15,118 bases of DNA from Acropora yongei (Eukaryota; Cnidaria; Anthozoa; Scleractinia; Acroporidae). The notes under the pieces were generated by a model. That model did not search any database and was not told the origin of the DNA. It was given only the letters and a program-made list of their open reading frames with translations. Position numbers and translations under genes: made by a program. The stretch is from assembly GCA_014634225.1 (NCBI GenBank), contig BLFN01000657.1, positions 1,713,680-1,728,797 on the forward strand, given 5' to 3'. Positions 8,201-14,810 of this stretch are shown piece by piece (the stretch's first letter is position 1; every line of letters starts with the position of its first letter).

Positions 8201-8588
8201 CAAAAGTGATCGTGGATGCAAGCATGTTTACACATATTGATATATTTTTCACTCTAAAAGAAAAGGGTCGTCCAGATAGCTTAGTCCAAGGAGTAGTCCG
8301 TGGGGTAGTGTCAATGTTTTCAACTCAACCGGTCGCATATGTAAAAATAAATTCTGAAAAGACAAGAGAAAATTTCCCTCGAAAACATCACGTGATCTGC
8401 ATTAGGAAAACAAACAGGTCTATTTGAAGATCTGACGATTTCAATGGCCATACTTTTTCCTCGGTTATAATAATAGTACGATGCACAGACTTACCACAGC
8501 TGAACATTCTCCGTGAAGTGCACTTCGTCTGTACAACAATTCGGCCAACAGTAAACATAAACAACAAATAAGTTATTCTTCCTTCCAT
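2112..8588 (-). CDS. Ionotropic glutamate receptor-like gene, exons 1-8 (amino-terminal domain)
   Basis: Eight minus-strand exons join without a frame break into 391 residues: 8588-8495, 7362-7228, 6383-6144, 5829-5609, 4615-4487, 4129-3998, 3485-3381 and 2228-2112. Introns 1-3 are phase 1 and introns 4-8 are phase 0. All have GT..AG borders. The product starts with a signal peptide and continues as a clamshell amino-terminal domain of the type found outside the membrane in glutamate-gated channels, where it controls assembly and modulation. Order along the protein: lobe-1 start (31-110), HWKRVAMVAD strand entering lobe 2 (about 147-156), DPDVILLYTTEE (211-222), AFDAFQVLQKAL helix (279-290), GATGEIKFDENGRR return to lobe 1 (322-335), and IGKW with the linker (353-391). 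Cys74 and Cys295 sit where NMDA-receptor GluN1 has its ATD disulfide pair. The segment FTGPTNDVVLALGQ aligns by eye with the GluN1 TGPGYVW-type strand. The subtype is uncertain. The ligand-binding and channel parts are not in the window. Confidence 0.85.
2229..3380. other. Receptor intron 7, with many ATTGG/CCAAT motifs
   Basis: No further exon is seen. Between about 2670 and 3240 there are at least seven ATTGG or CCAAT pentamers, for example near 2674, 2699, 2708, 2775, 3079, 3113, 3145 and 3230. A perfect-looking hairpin lies at 3171-3204. Confidence 0.5.
3171..3204. repeat. 34-bp near-perfect palindrome (hairpin)
   Basis: The left arm CCTTTCCGATTACAAA (3171-3186) and the right arm TTTGTAATCGAAAAGG (3189-3204) are reverse complements with one mismatch, around a 2-base centre. 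It lies in receptor intron 7. No terminal duplications were recognised. Confidence 0.85.
3381..3485 (-). CDS. Receptor exon 7: GATG..F..G.R hairpin
   Basis: The acceptor is TGTCCACAG at 3486 and the donor is AAG|GTTATA at 3380, which is weaker than the others. The 35 codons are phase 0 and encode VNLEGATGEIKFDENGRR, then HLEIMNLRDN. This is the typical F.G.TG.v.Fd..G.R...Y.I.N pattern at the end of ionotropic-receptor ATDs. Confidence 0.85.
3486..3997. other. Receptor intron 6
   Basis: AT-rich sequence with no additional exon recognised and no obvious repeat. Confidence 0.6.
3998..4129 (-). CDS. Receptor exon 6: helix and disulfide loop
   Basis: The acceptor is CCTTTCCACAG at 4130 and the donor is AAG|GTAAAG at 3997. 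The 44 codons are phase 0 at both ends. YLVAQAFDAFQVLQKAL corresponds to the AYDAVwaLA-type helix of ATDs. Cys295 in EREPCSS is the expected partner of Cys74. NAS (299) and NVT (302) are potential glycosylation sites. Confidence 0.85.
4130..4486. other. Receptor intron 5
   Basis: Plus-strand open frames at 3973-4248 and 4271-4540 overlap this intron but are antisense to exons or unlike any known protein. Nothing else is seen. Confidence 0.6.
4487..4615 (-). CDS. Receptor exon 5: lobe 2, TGP strand
   Basis: The acceptor is TTCTTATTTCAG at 4616 and the donor is AAG|GTTAGA at 4486. The 43 codons have phase 0 at both ends and encode residues 231-273, beginning VSDNFTGPTNDVVLALGQ. The placement rests on perfect phase fit with exons 4 and 6 and on by-eye similarity to the TGPGYVW..GE stretch of NMDA-type ATDs. 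It is the least conserved exon. A short minus-strand ATG frame at 4725-4702 (MAGLRKLQ, then GTAACG) could also splice to it as an alternative first exon. Confidence 0.7.
4616..5608. other. Receptor intron 4, containing an assembly gap
   Basis: A run of N lies next to a T-rich homopolymer. Apart from a weak alternative minus-strand mini-exon at about 4702-4725, nothing coding is supported. A plus-strand frame at 5198-5401 is open but resembles no known family. Confidence 0.55.
5092..5118. other. Assembly gap (27 N)
   Basis: Twenty-seven undetermined bases follow a poly-T stretch in receptor intron 4. The true length may differ. Confidence 0.99.
5609..5829 (-). CDS. Receptor exon 4: lobe 2
   Basis: The acceptor is TTTTTTTTCAG at 5830. 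The best donor is ATG|GTGTGT at 5608, which gives phase 0 and joins the next exon. The exon encodes residues 158-230 with a SEAVYFYGISQA helix and NLDPDVILLYTTEEKIQLL, the strand-helix found before the hinge return in glutamate-receptor ATDs. An in-frame TAG follows four bases after the GT, so the splice is required. Confidence 0.85.
5868..6110. repeat. Degenerate AAACGAYCA-rich repeat tract in receptor intron 3
   Basis: The tract is purine- and A-rich, with many related units such as AAACGATCA, AAACGACCA and ACGACCACA. A 21-base unit beginning ACACGAAGAAACGA occurs at about 5869 and again at about 5926, about 57 bases apart. It looks like an eroded minisatellite. Open frames on the minus strand here are low-complexity and not considered coding. 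Confidence 0.7.
6144..6383 (-). CDS. Receptor exon 3: lobe 1 core into lobe 2
   Basis: The acceptor is TTCTCTTTTAG at 6384 and the donor is GATG|GTAAAG at 6143. It encodes residues 78-156. Landmarks are SELLQHNAIALVEG (end of a helix, then the strand that is IIGP-like in related receptors), ITKIPLIHLHGNNP (the IP-strand of lobe 1) and IINTFHWKRVAMVAD (the helix and W-x-R/H strand that enter lobe 2). This is the most recognisable exon. Confidence 0.9.
6384..7227. other. Receptor intron 2
   Basis: AT-rich, with no extra exon. Exons 2 and 3 fit each other in phase and in family alignment, so none is needed. Minus-strand frames at 6794-7136 resemble nothing known. Confidence 0.6.
7228..7362 (-). 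CDS. Receptor exon 2: lobe 1, first strand and helix
   Basis: The acceptor is TTTCCGCAG at 7363 and the donor is AAG|GTAAGA at 7227, in phase 1. The exon encodes residues 33-76: VISKDSSEFDAISSAL is the opening strand and helix, and NGVCKQ ends the exon with Cys74. Three potential N-glycosylation sites (NTS at 50, NIS at 56, NAT at 65) fit an extracellular domain. Confidence 0.85.
7572..7765. repeat. Diverged direct repeat, two copies 129 bp apart, in intron 1
   Basis: Copy A (about 7572-7636) and copy B (about 7701-7765) align without gaps at an offset of 129 bases. Both carry CACGTGA near the left, TTTGAAATTTC in the middle and GTGCATATGTAC at the right end. They are clearly related but well diverged. 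They lie in receptor intron 1 (7363-8494). Confidence 0.75.
7946..8178. mobile_element. Degenerate MITE-like inverted-repeat element in intron 1
   Basis: The left end CAGGCCCATTCCTTATTAG and the reverse complement of the right end, CAGGCCGTTCCTTATTAG, match except for one indel and one change. A second matching pair, ACCTCGGTGC, lies further inside on both sides (about 8016 and 8144). It has no coding capacity. No convincing target duplication was seen, so the superfamily is open. Confidence 0.6.
8495..8588 (-). CDS. Receptor exon 1: start codon and signal peptide
   Basis: The ATG at 8588-8586 follows GGAGG and opens MEGRITYLLFMFTVGRIVVQ, a short charged start followed by a hydrophobic core, as in a signal peptide. 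Cleavage is likely around residues 20-22, just before KCTSRRMFSC. The exon ends at a strong donor, G|GTAAGT, at 8494-8493, in phase 1. Upstream, at about 8600, the minus strand reads CATTTAG|GGAAGG, a possible acceptor, so a 5' UTR intron may exist. Confidence 0.8.
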
Positions 8589-9692
8589 CCTCCTTCCCTA
8601 AATGGAAAGCACCAACAGTTTTATTTGATCAGACATACAGAAACTGTCAGTACGTTTTAAGAAGAAAGAAAGAAAAGAGAATTTTCAAGTGCAATTTATG
8701 ATCTTGAAGCAATTACAGCTGCATTTCGTTGCGTTGAAAACTCCTCTTACGAAGGCCTGCTATCTTCGATTCCTACCAACTTGTTTTATGTCAGTTTATG
8801 GGCTCCTCTTCCCCAACGAGGCGGAACCGTAGTTTTTTAATCCAAACGACACAACGCTGTTTGCAAATCTCTGCTTCTCTTGCCACCATAAACAATAATT
8901 GTGATAACACTAATCTAAAAATGTTGGTAATCACCTTGCAACGATTTGTAAGATTGCGAAAGCCAAGTATCAATGATTGGAAAGAACTGGCAACTATTGT
9001 AAACATTAAAAACTAAAAAGATATTTGACGATTTGCCAAGTGCCTTTCATCCGAGACGAAATTAGGTAAGGCCTACCTGCCTCTCGGGAATTATAACTTA
9101 ATGCAAAGATTAACTTAGTGTAAGACTCCTTCTCAATCCCTTTTTAGCTCTTTAAAGTTTTGCAACCGAACCGGATTTCTCGCGGCTATTTGCGATTAAA
9201 AGTAAAATATCATTTACTGTTTGTTTATTCAGACTGTGGCGTATTTGTCATTAACAGAGGCCAGAGGAAAAAATTAACGGTAGCCAGCTGAGTTGCTGTT
9301 CCCAAATGCTTTTATTTAATTGGAATCTGCTGCTCTTAGCAACTTGCATTTCAGATATTTCTCAGCCTGTAGTATAAATAATAAGAAAATATGCACCTTC
9401 AATATATGTGTTGATATACACCTGTATACAAACACAGTTTTGACGTCACCGGGTCACCGGCAGCATAATTTGAGTGTTTGCTTTGCCTCAAATGTCCGAC
9501 GAAGATCCAAAGAATGAAACGCAATTTTCCTTTAGTAGTCATTTGCAGGCTATATATCTGCTTTCAGAAGTAAGAAATTTCTTTCTCCGTTAAAGTAGGA
9601 ATAGAAATATGAGGAACCACTTATATTGGTTTTTACCAGGACAGGAGAAAATATTTTGACATGTTATTGCCAATTAATCTGACTTAACCAAC
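8589..9692. other. Region upstream of the receptor gene, no gene seen
   Basis: This would hold the receptor's 5' UTR and promoter. Open frames at 8791-9016 on both strands mirror each other and resemble nothing known. A CRE-like TGACGTCA lies at 9442. No TATA box is convincing. Confidence 0.5.
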
Positions 9693-9780
9693 TACGCATG
9701 TTTTTGTGAAGTGATATATGAAATATTTCATATGTTGAACTGCGGATTTGAAATCAAGTGAGCTATGATCATCGCAGTTA

Positions 9781-9814
9781 TAGACCTTATTCATAAATGG
9801 CTGCCAATTCATTA

Positions 9815-9845
<31 letters not shown>

Positions 9846-9898
9846 AGCCTCATTGTCATGTGCTAAATGGAAAAGAATTCTTGCTCTAATGTGAGGCT

Positions 9899-9929
<31 letters not shown>

Positions 9930-9963
9930 TAATGAATTGGCAACCATTTATGAATAAGGTCTA
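9781..9963. mobile_element. 183-bp MITE with 72-bp terminal inverted repeats, nested in the SINE
   Basis: The left arm (9781-9852) begins TAGACCTTATTCATAAATGG. The right arm (9892-9963) is its reverse complement with a single mismatch (TGCCAATT against TTGCCAATT context: G in one arm, A in the other). The centre is 39 bases and noncoding. It is bordered by TA on both sides (9779-9780 and 9964-9965), compatible with Tc1/mariner-type or similar TA insertion; a 4-base TATA reading is also possible. The near-identity of the arms suggests a recent insertion, younger than the SINE. Confidence 0.85.
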
Positions 9964-10009
9964 TAGCCGCAATTTAAAGCAACTACGTATAGAAGCCTGA
10001 AAAAGTCAG

Positions 10010-10053
10010 GACCTCAACGAGGTTTAAACCCGTGACCTCGCGTTACCGGTGCC

Positions 10054-10081
<28 letters not shown>
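10010..10081 (-). other. tRNA-like head of the SINE (pol III promoter boxes)
   Basis: The minus strand starts GGCTTCATAGCTCAGTTGG, a box A (TAGCTCAGTTGGTTAGAGC). It continues to a box B region GGTCACGGGTTTAAACC and closes with an acceptor-like GTTGAGGTC. The T-loop reads GTTTAAAC instead of GTTCAAAC. The anticodon arm cannot be folded with confidence. It is a tRNA relic, not a working tRNA gene. A short hairpin CCTGAC/GTCAGG-like stem follows at about 9993-10010. Confidence 0.8.
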
Positions 10082-10092
<11 letters not shown>

Positions 10093-10340
10093 TAGATAGC
10101 CATTTGTGATTTCTAATGAGCCCGTGAGGAATGGATGTGAAGTGAATGTATAAAATATTTTATACCTGCGATGATCATAGCTTACTTGATTACGCATGTT
10201 TTGTATTTTGCTTTCCTACTCGAGCTCGTTATTTTGTTAAAGAAATGAGAGGGCATTCACTAAGTTTGGACAGGTTCATACGAACCTTTTTCATGTAAAT
10301 TAAAGTTCGCGTTGCAAGTAGGTGGGCAATAAGACATAGT

Positions 10341-10553
10341 TTGACGATACTCTGGTTTAAAATGAATGCAACTTTACAATTCAGGACCAATGATTCGATA
10401 TGCATTCTTGTCTAGTGTCTCCATCAGAGGTGGTCGAAGGGTGATGCGAAAATCATTCCTGATAAACACACTAGACGTAGATTAGTGTCGAAACTTTGAG
10501 TCCTGCATTGAAACTTTTTTAGTTCCAGTCATTTTAAACCAGAATTGCGTCAA
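10341..10553. mobile_element. Degenerate inverted-repeat element
   Basis: The left end TTGACGATACTCTGGTTTAA and the reverse complement of the right end, TTGACGCAATTCTGGTTTAA, are about 33 bases of imperfect inverted repeat continuing through AAATGA. A second inner pair (GTCTAGTGTCT near 10411 and CACACTAGAC near 10467) adds to the palindromic structure. It is noncoding. No clear target duplication was found. Confidence 0.6.
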
Positions 10554-10984
10554 GCCTATTCTAGAAGTATGTAAGTTTCGGAAAATCCTCTAGCAGGTGG
10601 ATTCATTCTCGTGTTTGCCGCATCTGTTCTCGAATTCTCACAAACTCACGCACCTCGCTTTCAGTGAACCACCGCAAACAAATCAGGTGCGTTCTATTTC
10701 TCAATCATTGGAAAACATTCCATTTATGAGACGTTGCTGAATCATATGTGGTTAAAGTTCAAACGCATCACTGAAATACTAATTTAAATTCACCATTATT
10801 TATTTAACTAAAAAAATAACTTACACAGGGGATTTACTAAAAAACTTCACGGTAATTAGGAATGTGTTTCTTGAAGAATTGATCTGGCACTCAACTTTAA
10901 GTAAACGCAACGTTGACAAAGATACCAACAGCGACTAACTATATGTACCTGTAGTAACTAAGACGCCAAGAGACCTGTCCTTTA

Positions 10985-11194
10985 TTATTTTTTTTTTTCA
11001 TTCTGATTTTTTTAATGTTTTATATATATATATATTTTTTTTTTACATACAAACTACACATTGCTAAGTAAAAATTACAATTTACAAAATTCAAGTAACA
11101 AAAATTACAATATACGATACATATATTTTTTCCCTTTTTCCTCTTTTCCCCTTTCTCTGCTTTTTTTTCTTCTCTCCTCTTCCTTCTCTTCCCT
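10985..11194 (-). mobile_element. 5'-truncated non-LTR retrotransposon 3' end, or similar poly(A) retroposon
   Basis: The segment lies between two copies of ACCTGTCCTTTA (10973-10984 and 11195-11206), a perfect 12-bp target duplication. Read on the minus strand it runs from a purine-rich tract (AAGAGAAGGAAGAGG-like) through a unique AT-rich part and a (TA)n stretch to A-rich tails ending at 10985. Purine-rich 3' UTRs followed by A-tails are typical of LINEs. No reverse-transcriptase coding remains. Confidence 0.65.
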
Positions 11195-11206
11195 ACCTGT
11201 CCTTTA

Positions 11207-11998
11207 CTTTTCAACCAACCCCTATGGCAGTTCAAGCGATAACTTAATGACTATTTTGTGAATATTCAATCTTGTTCACATTTTTCTCATATGTCTTAAG
11301 CACGCTACAGGACTAATCGGAAGTGGCCTCGAAGTAGTTACAAAGAGTGAAATGTTTTAATTGTGTTGTTTACCCGTTTATGTCGTCAAAACTGATAATA
11401 AGGGAGTTAATTTCATGTCCTTGTTTTGCACTGTACTACAACGAAATGTACTAGCAGATAATGCTATAGCAGATAATAATATATTAATTTCAGCTTCTCG
11501 TTCAACTTATCATTTGAACTGGATTTGTCGCGCTGTGTTTTCTTAAATTGCCAAACACGTTAATAAAATTTCGAGTTCTCAAATAACCTTCGCAAACGGA
11601 GCCTTTTGAAGATTCCTTTTATGATTTATGCCAGAGAGCCAAGTGCCCGGCTCTTAGCGATTATCAAGTAAGACGGTGAAAATGCTCTTTCTTGTACGGT
11701 CAATTCTTTATACAACTTATGAAAATAAATAAGCGTATAAATATAACAAGTCCCATATTAATGACGATGTTGTCTAGTTGCTTGTAGCCGAATTTGTCGC
11801 ATTGCGTTTAACGGCACAGAAACACAATGTTTGCTTGCTGTAGTTTGCTTCTAACTGGGTCATGAGGCTTAAAAGCAAGACAAGGTGTGAAAGGTGAGAA
11901 AAACTGACGGTGTAGGTCTCAAAGAGGCCATGTCACAAGAATATAAAAGTTTCAGGCGCAATTTTAGCTACAATCAAAACTGTTTTTTTTTTTTTTAG
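11207..11998. other. Region without a supported gene
   Basis: AT-rich sequence. A plus-strand frame at 11361-11546 resembles nothing known. No exon that would clearly precede the terminal exon at about 12000 was recognised. The final 15 bases form a T-rich tract leading to TTTAG, a strong acceptor-like site. Confidence 0.5.
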
Positions 11999-12023
11999 GA
12001 AAATGCAGAGTAGCCCACAGAAC

Positions 12024-12181
12024 AGAAAAAAAAGCTTGCCGTGTATTTTGGTAACGTCCGACGGAAAATGTTAGCCTATTTAAAGACAACGTTGAGCAAT
12101 CACGTTCGTGTAGAGTTAGAGACAACAGATGACGATTTCAGTTTACTGGAAGATATTGATACTGAAAGAGAAATTCAATGA
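12024..12181 (+). CDS. Candidate terminal coding exon of an unidentified gene
   Basis: One frame is open from near an acceptor-like CCCACAG (12020) to a TGA at 12179-12181. It reads KKKLAVYFGNVRRKMLAYL, then TTLSNHVRVELETTDDDFS and LLEDIDTEREIQ. A basic stretch followed by an acidic C-terminus looks protein-like, for example a cytoplasmic tail, but I do not recognise the family. A stronger acceptor, poly-T then TTTAG at 11998, lies upstream. Using it puts the reading in another frame unless the run of eight A at 12026-12033 is miscounted. The last 102 bases are repeated in the second duplication copy. Confidence 0.4.
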
Positions 12182-13203
12182 GACCAGTATGACACTCCAC
12201 GTTCAAAAAACAGCTGCCGGTTAAAAACAGCAAACTTGATTGTGATTTCGCTTTTACTAGTTTTCTAGTAAACTAAGTATGTTTAGGAGTTTACTAGTTT
12301 TGCACTATTGTATATTTTTCTTTTTATTTCATACCACTAGAGTGCAACGTTACTGAATACTGATTAGTTAACAAACAAGGCATTTTTTTCTTAATCGGGT
12401 TAATTTTAGCAATCAACAGGGTACGGGTACTTGATGCTGATTGGGTAAAATGTTGCTTAGCGAGTATAATTTGTAAAAGTCGTTGTTGGGTTCAAGTTGT
12501 TTCTTGCATGGACGGGAGTTTTTGGTGACTTTGCGTTCAAAATGAATTTCATGTCGATTTGATTGAAATTTGTCGCGACACTCGCCTTGACAGCGAATAG
12601 ACCTCAAAGTGGTTCCCTGGACTTAAACTAGTCATCGCAGGGGTGCCCGTACAATTCAAAATTAATCATCAAGCGTCGCGCAGCGATTCGGTTATTTTCA
12701 ACAACTTATGAAAACGCATTCTAATCAATGCTTAATTTTACTTGGCCCGATGCCATTGCCTATATAAAACAGAATTGTCTGAAAAATACTGCCGTAGGAT
12801 ACATTTCTAGAGGTCTTTACCGGCATAATTTGTTTAGGATTAATTTGGAAACTTTCCAAAAGTAATAATTCTTAGCCCTTTTGTAGGTTACTAACATACA
12901 TAGATTATTGTCACCGGAAAATGAAGTATCGGAAACAGGGAAAGTTAGCTTGGACAAATCTGTGTTTCAGTCGCTGTAAATTTTCGTAAGGTAATTTACA
13001 CTTTTTCAGAGGATCACTCGTACAAGTGGAAGAAGTATTTATTTTTTGGAAAAAAAAACAGATCTTATGAAGCAAACAGTTGGTGTACTTGTTGCAAAGC
13101 GATCGTTCGCTTAAAGCCTGGCAACCCATCGGGAAAAATGTCTGCATTCGAAAAAAATTTTGAAAAGGAATGTCTTAACAGGGATAGTCACTCGACCGCC
13201 ATA
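12182..13203. other. Intergenic part of duplication copy 1
   Basis: It lies between the candidate terminal exon and the candidate first exon. It holds a repeated TTTACTAGTTTT motif (about 12250-12300), several TTGATTGG-like stretches and a TATA box. A minus-strand frame at 12911-13147 is open in both copies, but the differences between copies nearly all change amino acids, so it is probably not coding. Confidence 0.5.
12761..12769 (+). promoter_or_regulatory. TATA box candidate, copy 1
   Basis: TATATAAAA lies about 440 bases upstream of the candidate first-exon ATG at 13204 and is preserved in copy 2. A transcription start about 30 bases downstream would give a long 5' UTR, or one shortened by an intron. 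Confidence 0.4.
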
Positions 13204-13303
13204 ATGAACAACAGCTCAAGATTATGGAATTGCACTTCTTTTAGCGTTTCAGAAAGCTCAGTGCAAAGAAAAAAAATTGAAAAAAGTACCTTTGCTCTTG
13301 ATG
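13204..13303 (+). CDS. Candidate first coding exon, copy 1
   Basis: The frame starts ATG AAC AAC AGC and encodes MNNSSRLWNCTSFSVSESS, then VQRKKIEKSTFALD, ending at GATG|GTAAGA, a strong donor, after 33 codons plus one base. NSS and NCT are potential N-glycosylation sites, so an extracellular N-terminus is conceivable. There is no signal peptide. I do not recognise the family. Support comes from comparing the copies: the 100 bases differ at one site only, a silent Ser change, while the flanks differ more. In copy 1 this exon is followed by the fragment of the upstream gene's last exon, so it may be a dead-end exon. Confidence 0.4.
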
Positions 13304-13583
13304 GTAAGATAAAGTCTTCTATCATTTGTTATTCCAATGTGTAGATTGAGATCCTCTTTGATTTGTTATGTTGGTCTCAAGCAAATGTAACTCCTGCGAC
13401 ACGATATCTCACGTTTGCGCAAGTTTATGAAGATCGCCTTTTCATATAGTTCTGGCTCATAAATATGACATGTTGTTATCAATGCCATTTAACGTTTTCA
13501 AAAATGTTGGACACAGGCAATACAGGATTGATGCCGATGCTTTTGAATGAGAAACCTGTTTTAAAGTTTAATTGAACACGAAA

Positions 13584-13685
13584 TTAAAGACAACGTTGAG
13601 GAATCACGTTCGTGTAGAGTTAGAGACAACAAATGACGATTTCAGCTTACTGAAAGATATTGATACTGAAAGAGAAATTCAATGA
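13584..13685 (+). pseudogene. Duplicated fragment of the terminal exon
   Basis: This is the second copy of the last 102 bases of the candidate terminal exon, ending in TGA at 13683-13685. It lacks the upstream part and any acceptor. Relative to copy 1 it has three amino-acid changes (S to R, D to N, E to K) and one silent change, as expected for a non-functional remnant. Confidence 0.45.
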
Positions 13686-14264
13686 GACCAGTATGACACT
13701 CCACGTTCAAAAAACAGCTGTCGGTTAAAAACAGCAAACTTGATTGTGATTTCGCTTTTCAAAAGGACTTTACTAGTTTTCTAGGTATGTTTAGGAGTTT
13801 ACTAGTTTTGCACTATTGTATATTTTTCTTTTTATTTCATACCACTAGAGTGCAACATTACTGAATACTGATTAGTTAACACACAAGGCATTTTTTTCTT
13901 AATTGGGTTAATTTTAGCAATCAACAGGGTACGGGTACTTGATCCTGATTGGGTAAAATGTTGCTTAGCAAGTATAATTTGCCAAAGTCGTCGTTGGGTT
14001 CAAGTTGTTTCTTGGACGGGAACTTTAGGTGACTTTGCGTTCACAATAAATTTCATTTCGATTTGATTGAAATTTGTCGCGACACTCGCCTTGACAGCGA
14101 ATAGAGCTCGAAGTGGTTTCCTGAGCTTAAACAAGTCATCTCAGGGGTGCCCGTAAAATTCAAAATTAATAATCAAGCGTCGCGCGGCGACTCGGATATT
14201 TTCAACAACTTATGAAAACGCATCCTAATCAATGCTCAATTTTACTTGGCCCGATGCGATTGCC

Positions 14265-14273
14265 TATATAAAA
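14265..14273 (+). promoter_or_regulatory. TATA box candidate, copy 2
   Basis: The identical TATATAAAA sits in the corresponding place in copy 2, 444 bases before the ATG at 14709. The flanking TTGCC..CAGAATTGTCTG is conserved as well. Confidence 0.4.
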
Positions 14274-14708
14274 CAGAATTGTCTGAAAAATACTGCCGTA
14301 GGATACATTTCTCGAGGTCCTTACCGGCATAAATTGTTTAGGATTAATTTGGAAACTTTCCAAAAGCAAGAATTCTTAGCCCTTTTGTAGGTTACTAGCA
14401 TACATAGATTACTGTCACCGGAAAATGAAGTCTCGGAAACAGGGAAAGTTAGCTTGGACAAATCTGTGTTTCACTCGCTGTAAATTTTCGTAAAGTAATT
14501 TACACTTTTTCAGAGGATCAATCGTACAAGTGGAAGAAGTATTTATTTTTTGGAGAAAATAACAGATCTTATGAAGCAAACAGTTGGTGTACTTGTTGCA
14601 AAGCGATCGTTCGCTTAAAGCCTGGCAACCCATCGGGAAAAATGTCTGCATTTGAAAAAAAAATTTTAAAAGGAATGTTATAACAGGGATGATCACTCGA
14701 CCGCCATA

Positions 14709-14808
14709 ATGAACAACAGCTCAAGATTATGGAATTGCACTTCTTTTAGCGTTTCAGAAAGCTCTGTGCAAAGAAAAAAAATTGAAAAAAGTACCTTTGC
14801 TCTTGATG
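14709..14808 (+). CDS. Candidate first coding exon, copy 2
   Basis: This encodes the same 33 residues as the exon at 13204-13303, with one silent substitution, and ends at the same donor GATG|GTAAGA. Nothing after 15090 repeats copy 1, so this copy would be the one still joined to the rest of its gene, beyond the right edge. The upstream ATG at 14642 is out of frame with it. Confidence 0.4.
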
Positions 14809-14810
14809 GT

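Larger units (their letters stand above)
9705..10190 (-). mobile_element. tRNA-derived SINE-like element
   Basis: The element is flanked by a perfect 12-bp direct repeat TACGCATGTTTT (9693-9704 and 10191-10202), as expected for a retroposon inserted by LINE machinery. Inside, on the minus strand, is a tRNA-like region (10081-10010). Its sides carry 31-base inverted repeats, AATCAAGTRAGCTATGATCA (first 20 shown), at 9752-9782 and 10161-10191 with two mismatches, which is unusual for a SINE. A separate inverted-repeat element interrupts it at 9781-9963. I recall similar sequences as abundant in coral genomes. Confidence 0.75.
12080..13583. repeat. Tandem duplication, copy 1 (about 1504 bp)
   Basis: Copy 1 starts at TTAAAGACAACGTTGAG and ends at ATTGAACACGAA, immediately followed by copy 2. 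Positions correspond at an offset of 1504-1507 throughout, with scattered substitutions and a few short indels. One example is near 12260, where copy 1 has extra AGTAAACTA and copy 2 has extra AAAAGGACT-like sequence. The flanks outside the two copies (before 12080, after 15090) do not match each other. Confidence 0.95.

Noticed and set aside
10010..10081. Functional tRNA gene
   Set aside because: The boxes are there but the T-loop is altered, the anticodon arm does not fold cleanly and the region sits inside a retroposon with target duplications.
11020..11235. Lys/Arg/Glu-rich minus-strand frame
   Set aside because: It comes from a polypurine tract in the retroposon-like segment; low complexity.
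12911..14696. Cysteine-containing minus-strand frame open in both duplication copies (12911-13147 and 14415-14696)
   Set aside because: Nearly all differences between the copies change the amino acid and there is no signal peptide or known family, so it behaves like noncoding sequence.
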